Shown: in pieces, positions 25,014-31,793 of the stretch
Numbering within the stretch: the stretch's first letter is position 1
Layout of the letters: every line of letters begins with the position of its first letter
Origin: Bacteroidaceae bacterium
GTDB lineage: Bacteria > Bacteroidota > Bacteroidia > Bacteroidales > Bacteroidaceae
Length of the DNA: 56,015 nucleotides
Assembly: GCA_017965425.1 (NCBI GenBank)
Contig: JAGCPY010000062.1
Coordinates: forward strand, 1-56,015
Reading direction: 5' to 3'
The notes under the pieces: model-generated
The model's input: only the letters and a program-made list of their open reading frames with translations
What the model was told of the DNA's origin: nothing
Database searches by the model: none
Translations under genes and position numbers: made by a program

Positions 25014-25798
25014 AGTGGACAATATTATCAGATAATCGAAGCAGTAATAGCCGACTCTCTACAGAGCATGGACTATCCATCTTTCTAGAAACGGAGAGGC
25101 ATAGGATTCTGCTTGATACTGGAGCAAGTGACGTTTTTGTCAGAAATGCCGAGGTGTTAGGCATAGACCTCCGTACTGTTGACTATGCTTTTATTTCTCA
25201 CGGACATGGCGACCATGCTGGAGGCTTACGATATTTCTTGGAGCAGAACCAACAAGCAAAGGTCATTGTATCACCTGATGCAACGAGCGGAAAGTTCTAC
25301 TCCAAACGAGGAAATCTGCATAGCATAACGACGGCGTGGCCAGAGTGTGTTAAGGACAGGCTTATAACAGTAGAAAGGACTAGTGAGATAGCAGACTGCA
25401 TATATGTTATAGCCCGTATTCCTCATATTTATCCAATGCCCAAGGGGAATCAGCACCTCTTCGTAAAAAGTGCTAATGACGCATTAGTGAATGATGATTT
25501 CCATCACGAATTGGCGTTATATACCGACGGTATCTTGTTCACGGGCTGTGCTCATAGCGGACTGGAGAATATTCTTGCAGCTTGTCCCTATCCTGCTCAT
25601 TCTGTAGTCGGAGGATTTCATTTGCTTGATGGTCAAGAATCGGAAGAAGAACTACAGGCTTTGGCTGAAAGATTGAAAGAACGTTATCCAACTACACAAT
25701 TCTATACAAGCCATTGCACTGGTGATAATGTGTTTGAGGTAATGAAGCGCGTGATGGGAGAACAATTACAGTCCTTCGGATGTGGAACTATAATATAA
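25010..25798 (+). CDS. Metallo-beta-lactamase-fold hydrolase (second of a pair; MptD-like/dihydropterin type)
   Basis: 262 residues. ILLDTGASDVFVRNA near 31-45, ISHGHGDHAGGL near 63 (metal site), TGCAHSGLENIL near 180, VVGGFHLLDG near 200, and SHCTGD near 230 are the signature order of MBL proteins annotated as dihydropterin-ribofuranosyl-aminobenzene phosphate synthases. That name comes from archaea, and most bacterial members have unknown substrates. It is translationally coupled to the preceding MBL gene and is followed by yaaA after 3 bp. Confidence 0.88.
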   Translation: MKWTILSDNRSSNSRLSTEHGLSIFLETERHRILLDTGASDVFVRNAEVLGIDLRTVDYAFISHGHGDHAGGLRYFLEQNQQAKVIVSPDATSGKFYSKRGNLHSITTAWPECVKDRLITVERTSEIADCIYVIARIPHIYPMPKGNQHLFVKSANDALVNDDFHHELALYTDGILFTGCAHSGLENILAACPYPAHSVVGGFHLLDGQESEEELQALAERLKERYPTTQFYTSHCTGDNVFEVMKRVMGEQLQSFGCGTII

Positions 25799-25801
25799 GT
25801 C

Positions 25802-26566
25802 ATGCAGATAATACTCGCTTCCGCAAAAATAATGAATGACAGATTGAAATCTGTCCCCGACATTAGCCTGTCATCACCTCGTTTCCAGAAAGAGGCAGAT
25901 AGGTTTGCGAGGGATATGGCTCAGTATTCAACAGAGACTCTTGCCGATATGCTGGACTGTAGTCATCAAATTGCTACTCAGAACAGGATGCGGTATATGC
26001 GATTCTTTGAAGATGCTCCCAAACTTCCAGCCATTCTTGCCTATCACGGTCAGGCTTACAAGCATCTGAAGGCTGAGACTCTAAATGTCGATGACCTCAA
26101 TTATTCCCAGCAAAAATTATGGATTACCTCTTTCCTCTATGGACTGCTTCGCCCATTGGATGCCATTCTTCCCTATAGGATGGAGGGCAATGTGGGACTG
26201 CCAAGCGGAGAGGGACAGAACATGCTTGGTTTCTGGAAGAGCCGCCTGACTGATGTACTGATTGATGCTGTAAAAGCAGATGGTGGTACTTTGGTACATC
26301 TTGCTACGGAGGAATACCAGCACCTGTTTGACTGGCAGCGTGTCCGTAAAGAAGTCCGAATCGTTCAGCCTTTGTTCTACGTCAGAAAAGGCAGCGAGTT
26401 GAAGATTCAGGCTGTTTGGGCTAAGACATGCCGGGGCGCAATGACACGATTCATCATTGAGAACCGCATCGACAAGCCCGAAGATCTCAGAGCCTTCAGT
26501 TACGAGGGATTTACCTACGAACCTAAACTTGGAGAAACTGATTACCCTCATTTTATTAAGCAGTAG
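25802..26566 (+). CDS. yaaA: Peroxide stress protein YaaA (DUF328)
   Basis: 254 residues, full length for the family. It starts MQIILASAKIMN (family consensus ends in K-x-M/L), with AYHGQAYKHL near 80-90, WITSFLYGLLRPLDAILPYRME near 107-128 and LATEEYQHLF near 160, all characteristic. In E. coli YaaA limits free iron and oxidative DNA damage during peroxide stress and binds DNA. It ends in TAG. It is embedded in the operon between the MBL pair and the GNAT gene. Confidence 0.95.
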   Translation: MQIILASAKIMNDRLKSVPDISLSSPRFQKEADRFARDMAQYSTETLADMLDCSHQIATQNRMRYMRFFEDAPKLPAILAYHGQAYKHLKAETLNVDDLNYSQQKLWITSFLYGLLRPLDAILPYRMEGNVGLPSGEGQNMLGFWKSRLTDVLIDAVKADGGTLVHLATEEYQHLFDWQRVRKEVRIVQPLFYVRKGSELKIQAVWAKTCRGAMTRFIIENRIDKPEDLRAFSYEGFTYEPKLGETDYPHFIKQ

Positions 26567-26570
26567 GAAC

Positions 26571-27071
26571 ATGAGCAGGATTATCAGAGAAGCTCGACCG
26601 TTGGATATGGCTGAGATCATGAAGGTCATGGATGCTGCAAAGAAGATTATGCGGCAGTCTGGGAATATGCACCAATGGGGAGAAGGCTACCCGTCGGAGG
26701 CTGTCATAACTGTTGATATGGAGAAAAACGGCGGCTTTGTGGTTGAAGATGATGGAATAATCGTCGGCTATTTCGCTTTCCTACCATCACCTGAACCCAC
26801 TTATGCCAAGATCTATGAAGGTGATTGGCTTGATGATGAACGCCCTTATCATGTAGTCCACCGTATAGCCAGCTATCCCGATGTTCATGGTATATTCAGC
26901 AGCATCATGGACTTCTGCTTCTCCCATGATTCAAATATTCGCATTGACACCCACAGGGACAACAAAATCATGCAGCACAATACCTTGAAGCACGGTTTCA
27001 GCTACTGTGGCATCATCTATTTGGCCTCTGGCGATGAGCGATTAGCATATCAGAAGATTATATCAAATTAA
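26571..27071 (+). CDS. GNAT family N-acetyltransferase
   Basis: 166 residues from the ATG at 26571; upstream in-frame starts lie within yaaA. It begins IIREARPLDMAEIMKVM (GNAT strand 1 and helix 1), with VEDDGIIVGYFAF near 56 (strands 2-4). The usual acetyl-CoA pyrophosphate loop is not obvious around 105-115 (PDVHGIFSSIMDF has G-I-F-S instead of Q-x-x-G-x-G/A), which is seen in a Bacteroidetes subgroup. RIDTHRDNKIMQH near 123 and a GFSYCG end follow. The substrate is unknown. Its 3' end overlaps the convergent HAD gene by 14 bp. Confidence 0.88.
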   Translation: MSRIIREARPLDMAEIMKVMDAAKKIMRQSGNMHQWGEGYPSEAVITVDMEKNGGFVVEDDGIIVGYFAFLPSPEPTYAKIYEGDWLDDERPYHVVHRIASYPDVHGIFSSIMDFCFSHDSNIRIDTHRDNKIMQHNTLKHGFSYCGIIYLASGDERLAYQKIISN

Positions 27072-27846
27072 AATGGCGCAAGGCATTTAGCACGCCATCA
27101 TCATCAACGGAAGTAGTCGTATAGTCGGCCTCCTGTTTCAGAGAGTCGAGAGCATTACCCATAGCAATGCCTATTCCAGCCTTCTTTATCATCGAAGAAT
27201 CATTGCCGCCGTCACCAAAGGCCATTGTATATCGTGGGTCGAGACCCATATAAGCAGCCATCGCCATGATACCCTCTCCTTTGTCGGCTCCTTGTGTGGT
27301 TACGTCTGTGAAAGCGGGATGCCAACGGCCAGACGTGCAACTTGGGATGCGAGCCATCAGCTCATGCTCATATTCCTCAGAGAAGAAAGGAGTGAGTTGA
27401 AGGATTCGCTGTTCTAATACCAAGTCTATAGGTCGCGCCTGAGCGAGATTTTCCACAGCTATCTCTTGCCTGAACACCTTATCGACCTCACCGTTTGGAT
27501 CAAGGACGGCTATATCTTTTTCTCCAACAACAATTAGGCCATAGTTCTTCTCTTGCGCATCCTGAGCTACCAGGCGTGCAGCGTCATTGGGAATCTCCCT
27601 GCATCTGACCACCGTATCGCCCACGTAGCACAAAGCGCCGTTGATAGTAACATAACCGTCTATCAGATGCTCAATAGCGCCGAGGTTTGTGATAATGAGC
27701 GGCGGGCGACCTGTGGCGATAAACACTTTATGCCCTCTTGCCTTTGCTTGGGTCAGGGCGAATACCGTGGAAGACGGAATCTCATGGGTTTTAAAACTCA
27801 CCAACGTTCCATCAATATCGAAGAAGAGGGCGTACTTGTTTTCCAT
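27058..27846 (-). CDS. Cof-type HAD-IIB sugar-phosphatase-like hydrolase
   Basis: 262 residues. Motif I FFDIDGTLVS (Asp9/Asp11), motif II IATGRPP near 44, motif III lysine in GADKGEGI near 196, motif IV AFGDGGNDSSMIKKAG near 212-227: all four HAD motifs are intact, with a C2 cap between II and III. Such proteins dephosphorylate sugar or nucleotide phosphates with broad specificity. It is last in a leftward series (hipBA, small genes, cupin); 49 bp separate it from the cupin gene and no promoter is visible between them. Confidence 0.93.
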   Translation of the reverse strand: MENKYALFFDIDGTLVSFKTHEIPSSTVFALTQAKARGHKVFIATGRPPLIITNLGAIEHLIDGYVTINGALCYVGDTVVRCREIPNDAARLVAQDAQEKNYGLIVVGEKDIAVLDPNGEVDKVFRQEIAVENLAQARPIDLVLEQRILQLTPFFSEEYEHELMARIPSCTSGRWHPAFTDVTTQGADKGEGIMAMAAYMGLDPRYTMAFGDGGNDSSMIKKAGIGIAMGNALDSLKQEADYTTTSVDDDGVLNALRHFNLI

Positions 27847-27895
27847 TAGTCAACACGGAATATCACTTGCTGATTATCCATTTCTGATTAATCGC

Positions 27896-28297
27896 TTATT
27901 TCCTTATCTCTAATATCCCGTCCACCTCGTGCTCTACGAATGGCCCTGCCTTACACTCCAGAAGAACACTCGGCTCTAAGCATTCCAGCCCATGCCAGAC
28001 GTTCTCTGGGATGTCAACGCCATAGCGCCCATCCTCATGACTCAGGATATAAGACTCTAGTTCCTCGCCATCATCATTGTAGGTTGACACCTTGACTTTT
28101 CCTTTCAGAACTACAAAAGTCTCTGCTTTGTCGGGATGGTGATGCACAGGGATGAAAGTGCCTGGCTCCAAAGCATTGAGGAATCGATGGCACTTGTCCT
28201 GAAGGCTCAGATGGAAGTTATAGTTCTTCCTCAGTCTTGGTGACTTCTTGGCTTCTTCAGCCAAACCGTTCAATAAGTTATCATCTATTATCTTCAT
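27896..28297 (-). CDS. WbuC-like cupin-fold metalloprotein
   Basis: 133 residues. The cupin motif 1 is HHHPDKAETFVVLKGKV near 51-67 (metal-binding His residues and Glu), and motif 2 VDIPENVWHGLECL near 100. KIIDDNLLNGLAEEAKKSPRLRKNYNFH at the start matches the WbuC family, which is often in O-antigen clusters, though none is here. The metal and reaction are unknown. It overlaps the upstream 85-residue gene by 4 bp (ATGA). Confidence 0.87.
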   Translation of the reverse strand: MKIIDDNLLNGLAEEAKKSPRLRKNYNFHLSLQDKCHRFLNALEPGTFIPVHHHPDKAETFVVLKGKVKVSTYNDDGEELESYILSHEDGRYGVDIPENVWHGLECLEPSVLLECKAGPFVEHEVDGILEIRK

Positions 28298-28551
28298 ACG
28301 TTATTATTTGGCAGTAATTTACAGAGTCTGTCTTCCCTTATAATCTTTGGAGCGGCCTTACCCGCTAGCACCAACACTTTTTTGCCATTGCGGTAAATGT
28401 GTAGCTGGCGGGAGCGGATTACAGCCGTCAGTTCTGGTTCAACCTTCATAGCCATCCAAAGAGAATGATACTCACCATCCTTTTCAAATAGCTTCTTTTG
28501 CAGGTGTGAACACATGTTGGTAATATCGATGGTCATCATTTGACTTTTCAT
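28294..28551 (-). CDS. Small protein of unknown function (85 residues)
   Basis: Basic, no signal peptide. The middle contains EPELTAVIRSRQLHIYRNGKKVLVLAGKAAPKIIR, a beta-rich pattern; nothing is recognised. The 4-bp overlap with the WbuC-like gene implies co-translation. It lies downstream of the hipBA pair and a 56-residue gene on the same strand. Confidence 0.65.
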   Translation of the reverse strand: MKSQMMTIDITNMCSHLQKKLFEKDGEYHSLWMAMKVEPELTAVIRSRQLHIYRNGKKVLVLAGKAAPKIIREDRLCKLLPNNNV

Positions 28552-28592
28552 TCGATAACCTGGTCAATCATATTTTGTCGTCATAATAGTCC

Positions 28593-28763
28593 TTAAACGA
28601 AAGACACATCTACAATAACGTCCCATTCTTCATCCGTCATATCTGGGAAGTGTGAAGTCAACGTCAGCTTCACTTCTTCCTTCCATCTACCATCTATCAA
28701 CTCCGACCACCCTTCGTCGTCAAGGAATTGAAGATATTTGCTAATGTCAATATTCTTATTCAT
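28593..28763 (-). CDS. Small acidic protein of unknown function (56 residues)
   Basis: The ATG at 28763 is 22 bp after the hipA stop; the longer frame would run into hipA. Acidic and tryptophan-containing, with LQFLDDEGWSELIDGRWKEEVK and FPDMTDEEWDVIVD. Its size and acidity would suit an inhibitor or partner of HipA, but that is only inferred from position. Confidence 0.55.
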   Translation of the reverse strand: MNKNIDISKYLQFLDDEGWSELIDGRWKEEVKLTLTSHFPDMTDEEWDVIVDVSFV

Positions 28764-28785
28764 GGGACTCTCATTATAATAAATA

Positions 28786-29904
28786 CTATATGACACCTTC
28801 GCACAGCAAGTCGCCGCAATTGCTCCTAACCTCATCGATAATCTCGCGGCAACGCTGTTCATTCATCTTGATCTTGGTGCCTACGGCGATGAAATCCTGG
28901 AGGGTAGGGTGGCCCGTTCCGTTGACAGAGGTGGCGTGTTCACCGTTGTAACCCTCTGTGCAGAGCGTCAGGTCGTAGGCGGGAGCTAGCACCCATCGCC
29001 ATGTATTGCCGGTTCTGCGAACTAGGAAACTGAAGTTCTTGCAATGGTCGTCCTTGTTATCGGTGAGGTAGTTGAAGACCATACGACGATACATCTCCTC
29101 CACATCCTGCGGGTTCTGGGTGAGGTAGCCTGCCAGCGCCAGCAAATTGTTGTAGTCGAGAACGGGATTGGAGAGTGAGAGGCAGAGCAGACCACCGGCG
29201 GTAGCCGTGTGAATCCTTGTACCGTCAGCCATCATGTCGAAGCGGCGGGAGGCAAAGTATTTGTTGTTGATGAGCTTGAAGTCTGGCACATTGATACCAC
29301 ATTGACGAGCCACTTCGTTGTAATGGTACTCCTGCGCGCCCATGTCCTGTGGGTCGTAAGTGTGGCGGAACTTCACGAGCCAGTGGCCTTCGGCATCAGA
29401 GAATACCGCTTTGGGACGGCAACCGCCGCTATTACCACTATTATATAATAGGAGACCCGCATCATTGTCCTGCCGTTCCTTCAACACTTCGAGGGCTTTC
29501 TCCTGAAGCAGATCAAAGTCGGTCACAGCATCATAAGCCTGTAACTTTGTCTCTGGCTGATAGGTCAATGCTCCCATTCCACCACTTCCAACGATACTCA
29601 GTCTATCGAGCGAGGAAAGCCTGGAGTCGTCGATACCTTCCTTCAGCAACAGTTTGTGAAGCAGATACCGCCCATATCCGTCTGGCAGGCTATCCTCGAA
29701 TATACCGAAGTTTCCATAGAAGGGTGTTGGCTTGGCAACGAAAAGTCCTGTACGTAAGGGTAGCTCCAATGGTGACAAGCTGAAGCCGTCGATGAGCCAT
29801 GCCTTGTCGTATTCAAAGGCGCAAAGTCGGTTGTCAGGGGTCAGCGAAAGGGTTCCGACTTTACGGTCGTGATAGTTCACGATAAGTTTATCTATCTTGT
29901 CCAT
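28786..29904 (-). CDS. hipA: HipA family serine/threonine kinase toxin
   Basis: 372 residues, single chain with N-terminal subdomain fused. NSGNSGGCRPKAVF near 155 is the P-loop-like nucleotide segment, FVLAxx-type strands follow, and the catalytic loop NYLTDNKDDHCKNFSF near 278-293 carries the Asp and Asn of HipA kinases; APAYDLTLC near 306 supplies the metal-binding Asp. Known HipA toxins phosphorylate aminoacyl-tRNA synthetases and cause dormancy. hipB lies 6 bp upstream. The start codon region sits in a short TCCATTA repeat. Confidence 0.92.
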   Translation of the reverse strand: MDKIDKLIVNYHDRKVGTLSLTPDNRLCAFEYDKAWLIDGFSLSPLELPLRTGLFVAKPTPFYGNFGIFEDSLPDGYGRYLLHKLLLKEGIDDSRLSSLDRLSIVGSGGMGALTYQPETKLQAYDAVTDFDLLQEKALEVLKERQDNDAGLLLYNSGNSGGCRPKAVFSDAEGHWLVKFRHTYDPQDMGAQEYHYNEVARQCGINVPDFKLINNKYFASRRFDMMADGTRIHTATAGGLLCLSLSNPVLDYNNLLALAGYLTQNPQDVEEMYRRMVFNYLTDNKDDHCKNFSFLVRRTGNTWRWVLAPAYDLTLCTEGYNGEHATSVNGTGHPTLQDFIAVGTKIKMNEQRCREIIDEVRSNCGDLLCEGVI

Positions 29905-29920
29905 TATCCATTATCCATTG
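29897..29920. repeat. TCCATTA repeat across the hipB-hipA junction
   Basis: TTGT followed by three TCCATT(A/G) units; on the coding strand it forms the last residues and stop of hipB and the start codon of hipA. The same kind of unit (TCCATTG) is found inside the giant gene at 31895-31929. Confidence 0.55.
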
Positions 29921-30258
29921 TGAATGGAGTGCGCTTTTTTCTTATTGCTGTTCTTGCGGATTTGCGTGAGCTCCTCCATCGTGGAGTATTTGGGCTGTGC
30001 GAAAACGTTTTTGAGTTCCGATGTATAGCCCAGCGCCATAGCAAGACTGATGAGGTTCCTCAGCGAGATAAGCCCCTTTTGCTCGAAGCGCACGATATTA
30101 CTGACCGCCACGCCTGACTGTTCCGCCAACTGGTCGCGCGTGATGTTCTTCTCGATACGCCTCTTGCGTAGGTCGTCGGCCATACTTCTGGCGATGTCGT
30201 CAGGATTGTTAAGTGTATAACCTTCAAGAAGTGATAATATATTATTAGTATCTGACAT
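29911..30258 (-). CDS. hipB: HipB-like XRE-family antitoxin/repressor
   Basis: 115 residues. A helix-turn-helix of the XRE type spans about 25-80, with LRKRRIEKNITRDQLAEQSGVAVSNIVRFEQ and NLISLAMALGY. It is expected to bind HipA and repress the operon. The C-terminal 30 residues are basic and lysine-rich. The stop is 6 bp before hipA. A full promoter and a palindrome, a possible operator, lie upstream. Confidence 0.9.
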   Translation of the reverse strand: MSDTNNILSLLEGYTLNNPDDIARSMADDLRKRRIEKNITRDQLAEQSGVAVSNIVRFEQKGLISLRNLISLAMALGYTSELKNVFAQPKYSTMEELTQIRKNSNKKKAHSIHNG

Positions 30259-30292
30259 TTTATGTAGGATAGTGATAAATAATTATCAGTTG

Positions 30293-30324
30293 CAAAGGTA
30301 GATATATTTACTGTTATGACCAAA
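30293..30324 (-). promoter_or_regulatory. Promoter of hipBA
   Basis: On the minus strand TTTG (30324-30321), 20 bp, TACCTTTG (30300-30293), 34 bp upstream of the hipB ATG. Ideal Bacteroidetes spacing. Confidence 0.75.
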
Positions 30325-30339
30325 TAAAACGAATTAAAT

Positions 30340-30386
30340 AACGTGAAATCACGCGAAAGTGGATACTTTTCACATGAAATCACGTT
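30340..30386. promoter_or_regulatory. Palindrome upstream of the hipBA promoter (possible HipB operator)
   Basis: 47-bp imperfect palindrome beginning AACGTGA and ending TCACGTT, with GAAATCACG occurring in both halves as direct repeats. It begins 16 bp upstream of the -33 box, where an autoregulator could bind. The identity as operator is inferred from location only. Confidence 0.5.
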
Positions 30387-30474
30387 GTTTTGCTATAAAC
30401 TAATTGACTTTTGCCAACCTTATTTGTAAGTCTGAGAGTAGATTCTTCATGAATTCTTCATCTACGTCATCCAG

Positions 30475-31456
30475 TCAGTTTATGATTTTACTACGATACT
30501 GGTTCTTATTCCATTTCTCCATTTCAAGGATGACAGTCTCTGTCGCCGTCTCTATATAAGGCTTCATGGTCTCATAGTTCTTATGGCCTGTGCACTTCAT
30601 AACAGTTTCAGGCGGAATGCCCATCGCCAGAGAACATGAAACGAATGTCCGACGTGCGTCGTGATTGGATATGATGTTACAGAACTCATTTGCAACCTCC
30701 TTACGCTCTGTTCCGATGTAATAAACTTCGGTTATTATCCTGTTTAACCCAGCAGCTTTAGCAGCTTCTTTGACAGCATCGTTAAGTTTCTGAGCACTAA
30801 TAACATCAAAAACATGACCGTCTGTAGTTGCTTTGTCCTTGTACTTGTCAAGAATACGAAGGGCTTCCTCTGTCAGTGGAATGGTCAGATGTTCATCTGT
30901 TTTCTTGGCGAACATTTCAATCCGGCCATCACGAATATGCATAGTCTTTAGGCGCATGAGGTCAGAAACTCTCAAAGAGGTAAAAGCCATAAAGCACCAA
31001 AAATCGCGAGCCCGCGAAAGTCTGCCGCTTGCATCATCCTCGAACTGAAAATGAGCCCAAATCCGTCATTTCTTTAAATGACTTCTTCTTAACAACCTCG
31101 GTCGTCGCTGGTTCCTTAGCGCTATTGCGGCCAAGTGCGTTGTTAACCATCGTCTTTAGCTCGTCAACGGTCGGCAGCGTGTTCTTCAGTGCGCACTTGT
31201 CGAAAATGTTCTCTATCTCTTCCCGATACTCAGCAATAGCTTCGTTGATTTCGAGATAGGTGAACTTCATATCACGTACATAGTGCGTTGTTCCTCTTTT
31301 TGCTTTCAAGCGATCCTGATCCCACTTGTCGGCCTCAGCCCAGACATTGGTGAAGAAGGATGCTTCAAATCTGCTCTGATTCCACCTGACTTTGATGGCA
31401 ACCTGTCCTGTAGAACCCTTAATATAGGGTCTAATTGAAAAATTTATGTGAATCAT
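30475..31456 (-). pseudogene. Tyrosine integrase pseudogene (central domain deleted, frame shifted)
   Basis: The upstream part (31456-31034) encodes 140 residues of the N-terminal arm-binding domain (INFSIRPYIKGSTGQVAIKV, ASFFTNVWAEADKWD). It then stops in a segment that overlaps, in another frame, the start of the catalytic part. The downstream frame (to 30475) reads FQFEDDASGRLSRARDFWCFMAF then TSLRVSDL with the first catalytic Arg, HDARRTF with the His-x-x-Arg, and TGHKNYETMKPYI with the last His and the Tyr. A Bacteroidetes integrase of this type has about 400 residues with a SAM-like core-binding domain between these two parts; here roughly 100 residues are missing, so it cannot work as usual. 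Confidence 0.85.
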
Positions 31457-31502
31457 TTGGCTATATCAATTATTGTCTCTGAATTTACACTCGAAATAAG
31501 CA

Positions 31503-31571
31503 GGTTCCATTTAGGTTCCGACTAATTCGGTACAAAGGTACATCCTTTATTTGAGATAGCCAAAAGGTTCC
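31503..31571. repeat. GGTTCC repeats near the right end (arm-type sites?)
   Basis: GGTTCC(A/G) at 31503, 31514 and 31566; the first two are 11 bp apart, mirroring the pair at 21484/21496. They flank the integrase promoter, so binding could also regulate it. Confidence 0.45.
31533..31564 (-). promoter_or_regulatory. Promoter of the integrase gene
   Basis: On the minus strand TTTG (31564-31561), 20 bp, TACCTTTG (31540-31533), 76 bp before the integrase ATG. It is intact although the gene is not. Confidence 0.65.
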
Positions 31572-31690
31572 AAGAAACTGAGGTTAAACGATAGAAATTG
31601 ATAGTAAACAATAGAGCATAAGCTTCGCATTGGCGTGATTACCAAATCATTACAAACAATCAAATCTCATGGACTCTCACTCCGAGCTAG

Positions 31691-31703
31691 TCGCATGCTC
31701 CAC
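31691..31703 (+). other. Putative attR core
   Basis: TCGCATGCTCCAC, identical to the tRNA-Ala 3' end at 21415-21427, but preceded by sequence that does not complete a tRNA. Confidence 0.65.
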
Positions 31704-31716
31704 GAAGGAAAAAGAT

Positions 31717-31749
31717 AGTCCGCTGACAATCAGCGGACTTTTCTTTTTC
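31717..31749 (+). terminator. Terminator beyond attR
   Basis: Perfect 10-bp stem AGTCCGCTGA / TCAGCGGACT with a CAA loop, then TTTTCTTTTT. It resembles the terminator behind the tRNA (both contain CCGCTGACA) and is probably the original tRNA-Ala terminator displaced by the insertion. Confidence 0.75.
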
Positions 31750-31793
31750 ATTCTACAGAGGTTCGTTTGACTTTCCGAATTGTGAAAGTTGAA

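Larger units (their letters stand above)
21415..31703. mobile_element. Probable tRNA-Ala-integrated genomic island (about 10.3 kb), immobilised
   Basis: The boundaries are the 13-bp direct repeats in tRNA-Ala and at 31691. Just inside the right end is a tyrosine integrase pseudogene, and GGTTCC repeats lie near both ends. The cargo is a mix of unknown genes, small enzymes and hipBA-type toxin-antitoxin genes, some of it clearly more AT-rich than the flanks (for example 21566-22423 and 23822-24256). There are no conjugation, replication or phage structural genes, so it is either a small island or a remnant. Some inner genes could predate the insertion. Confidence 0.6.
31457..31793. other. 337-bp intergenic region at the island right end
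   Basis: Contains the integrase promoter and GGTTCC repeats, about 110 bp with nothing recognisable, the attR core (31691-31703), a terminator (31717-31749) and a CAGAGGTTCGTTTGA segment (31756-31770) similar to the one after the tRNA terminator. No gene. Confidence 0.6.
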
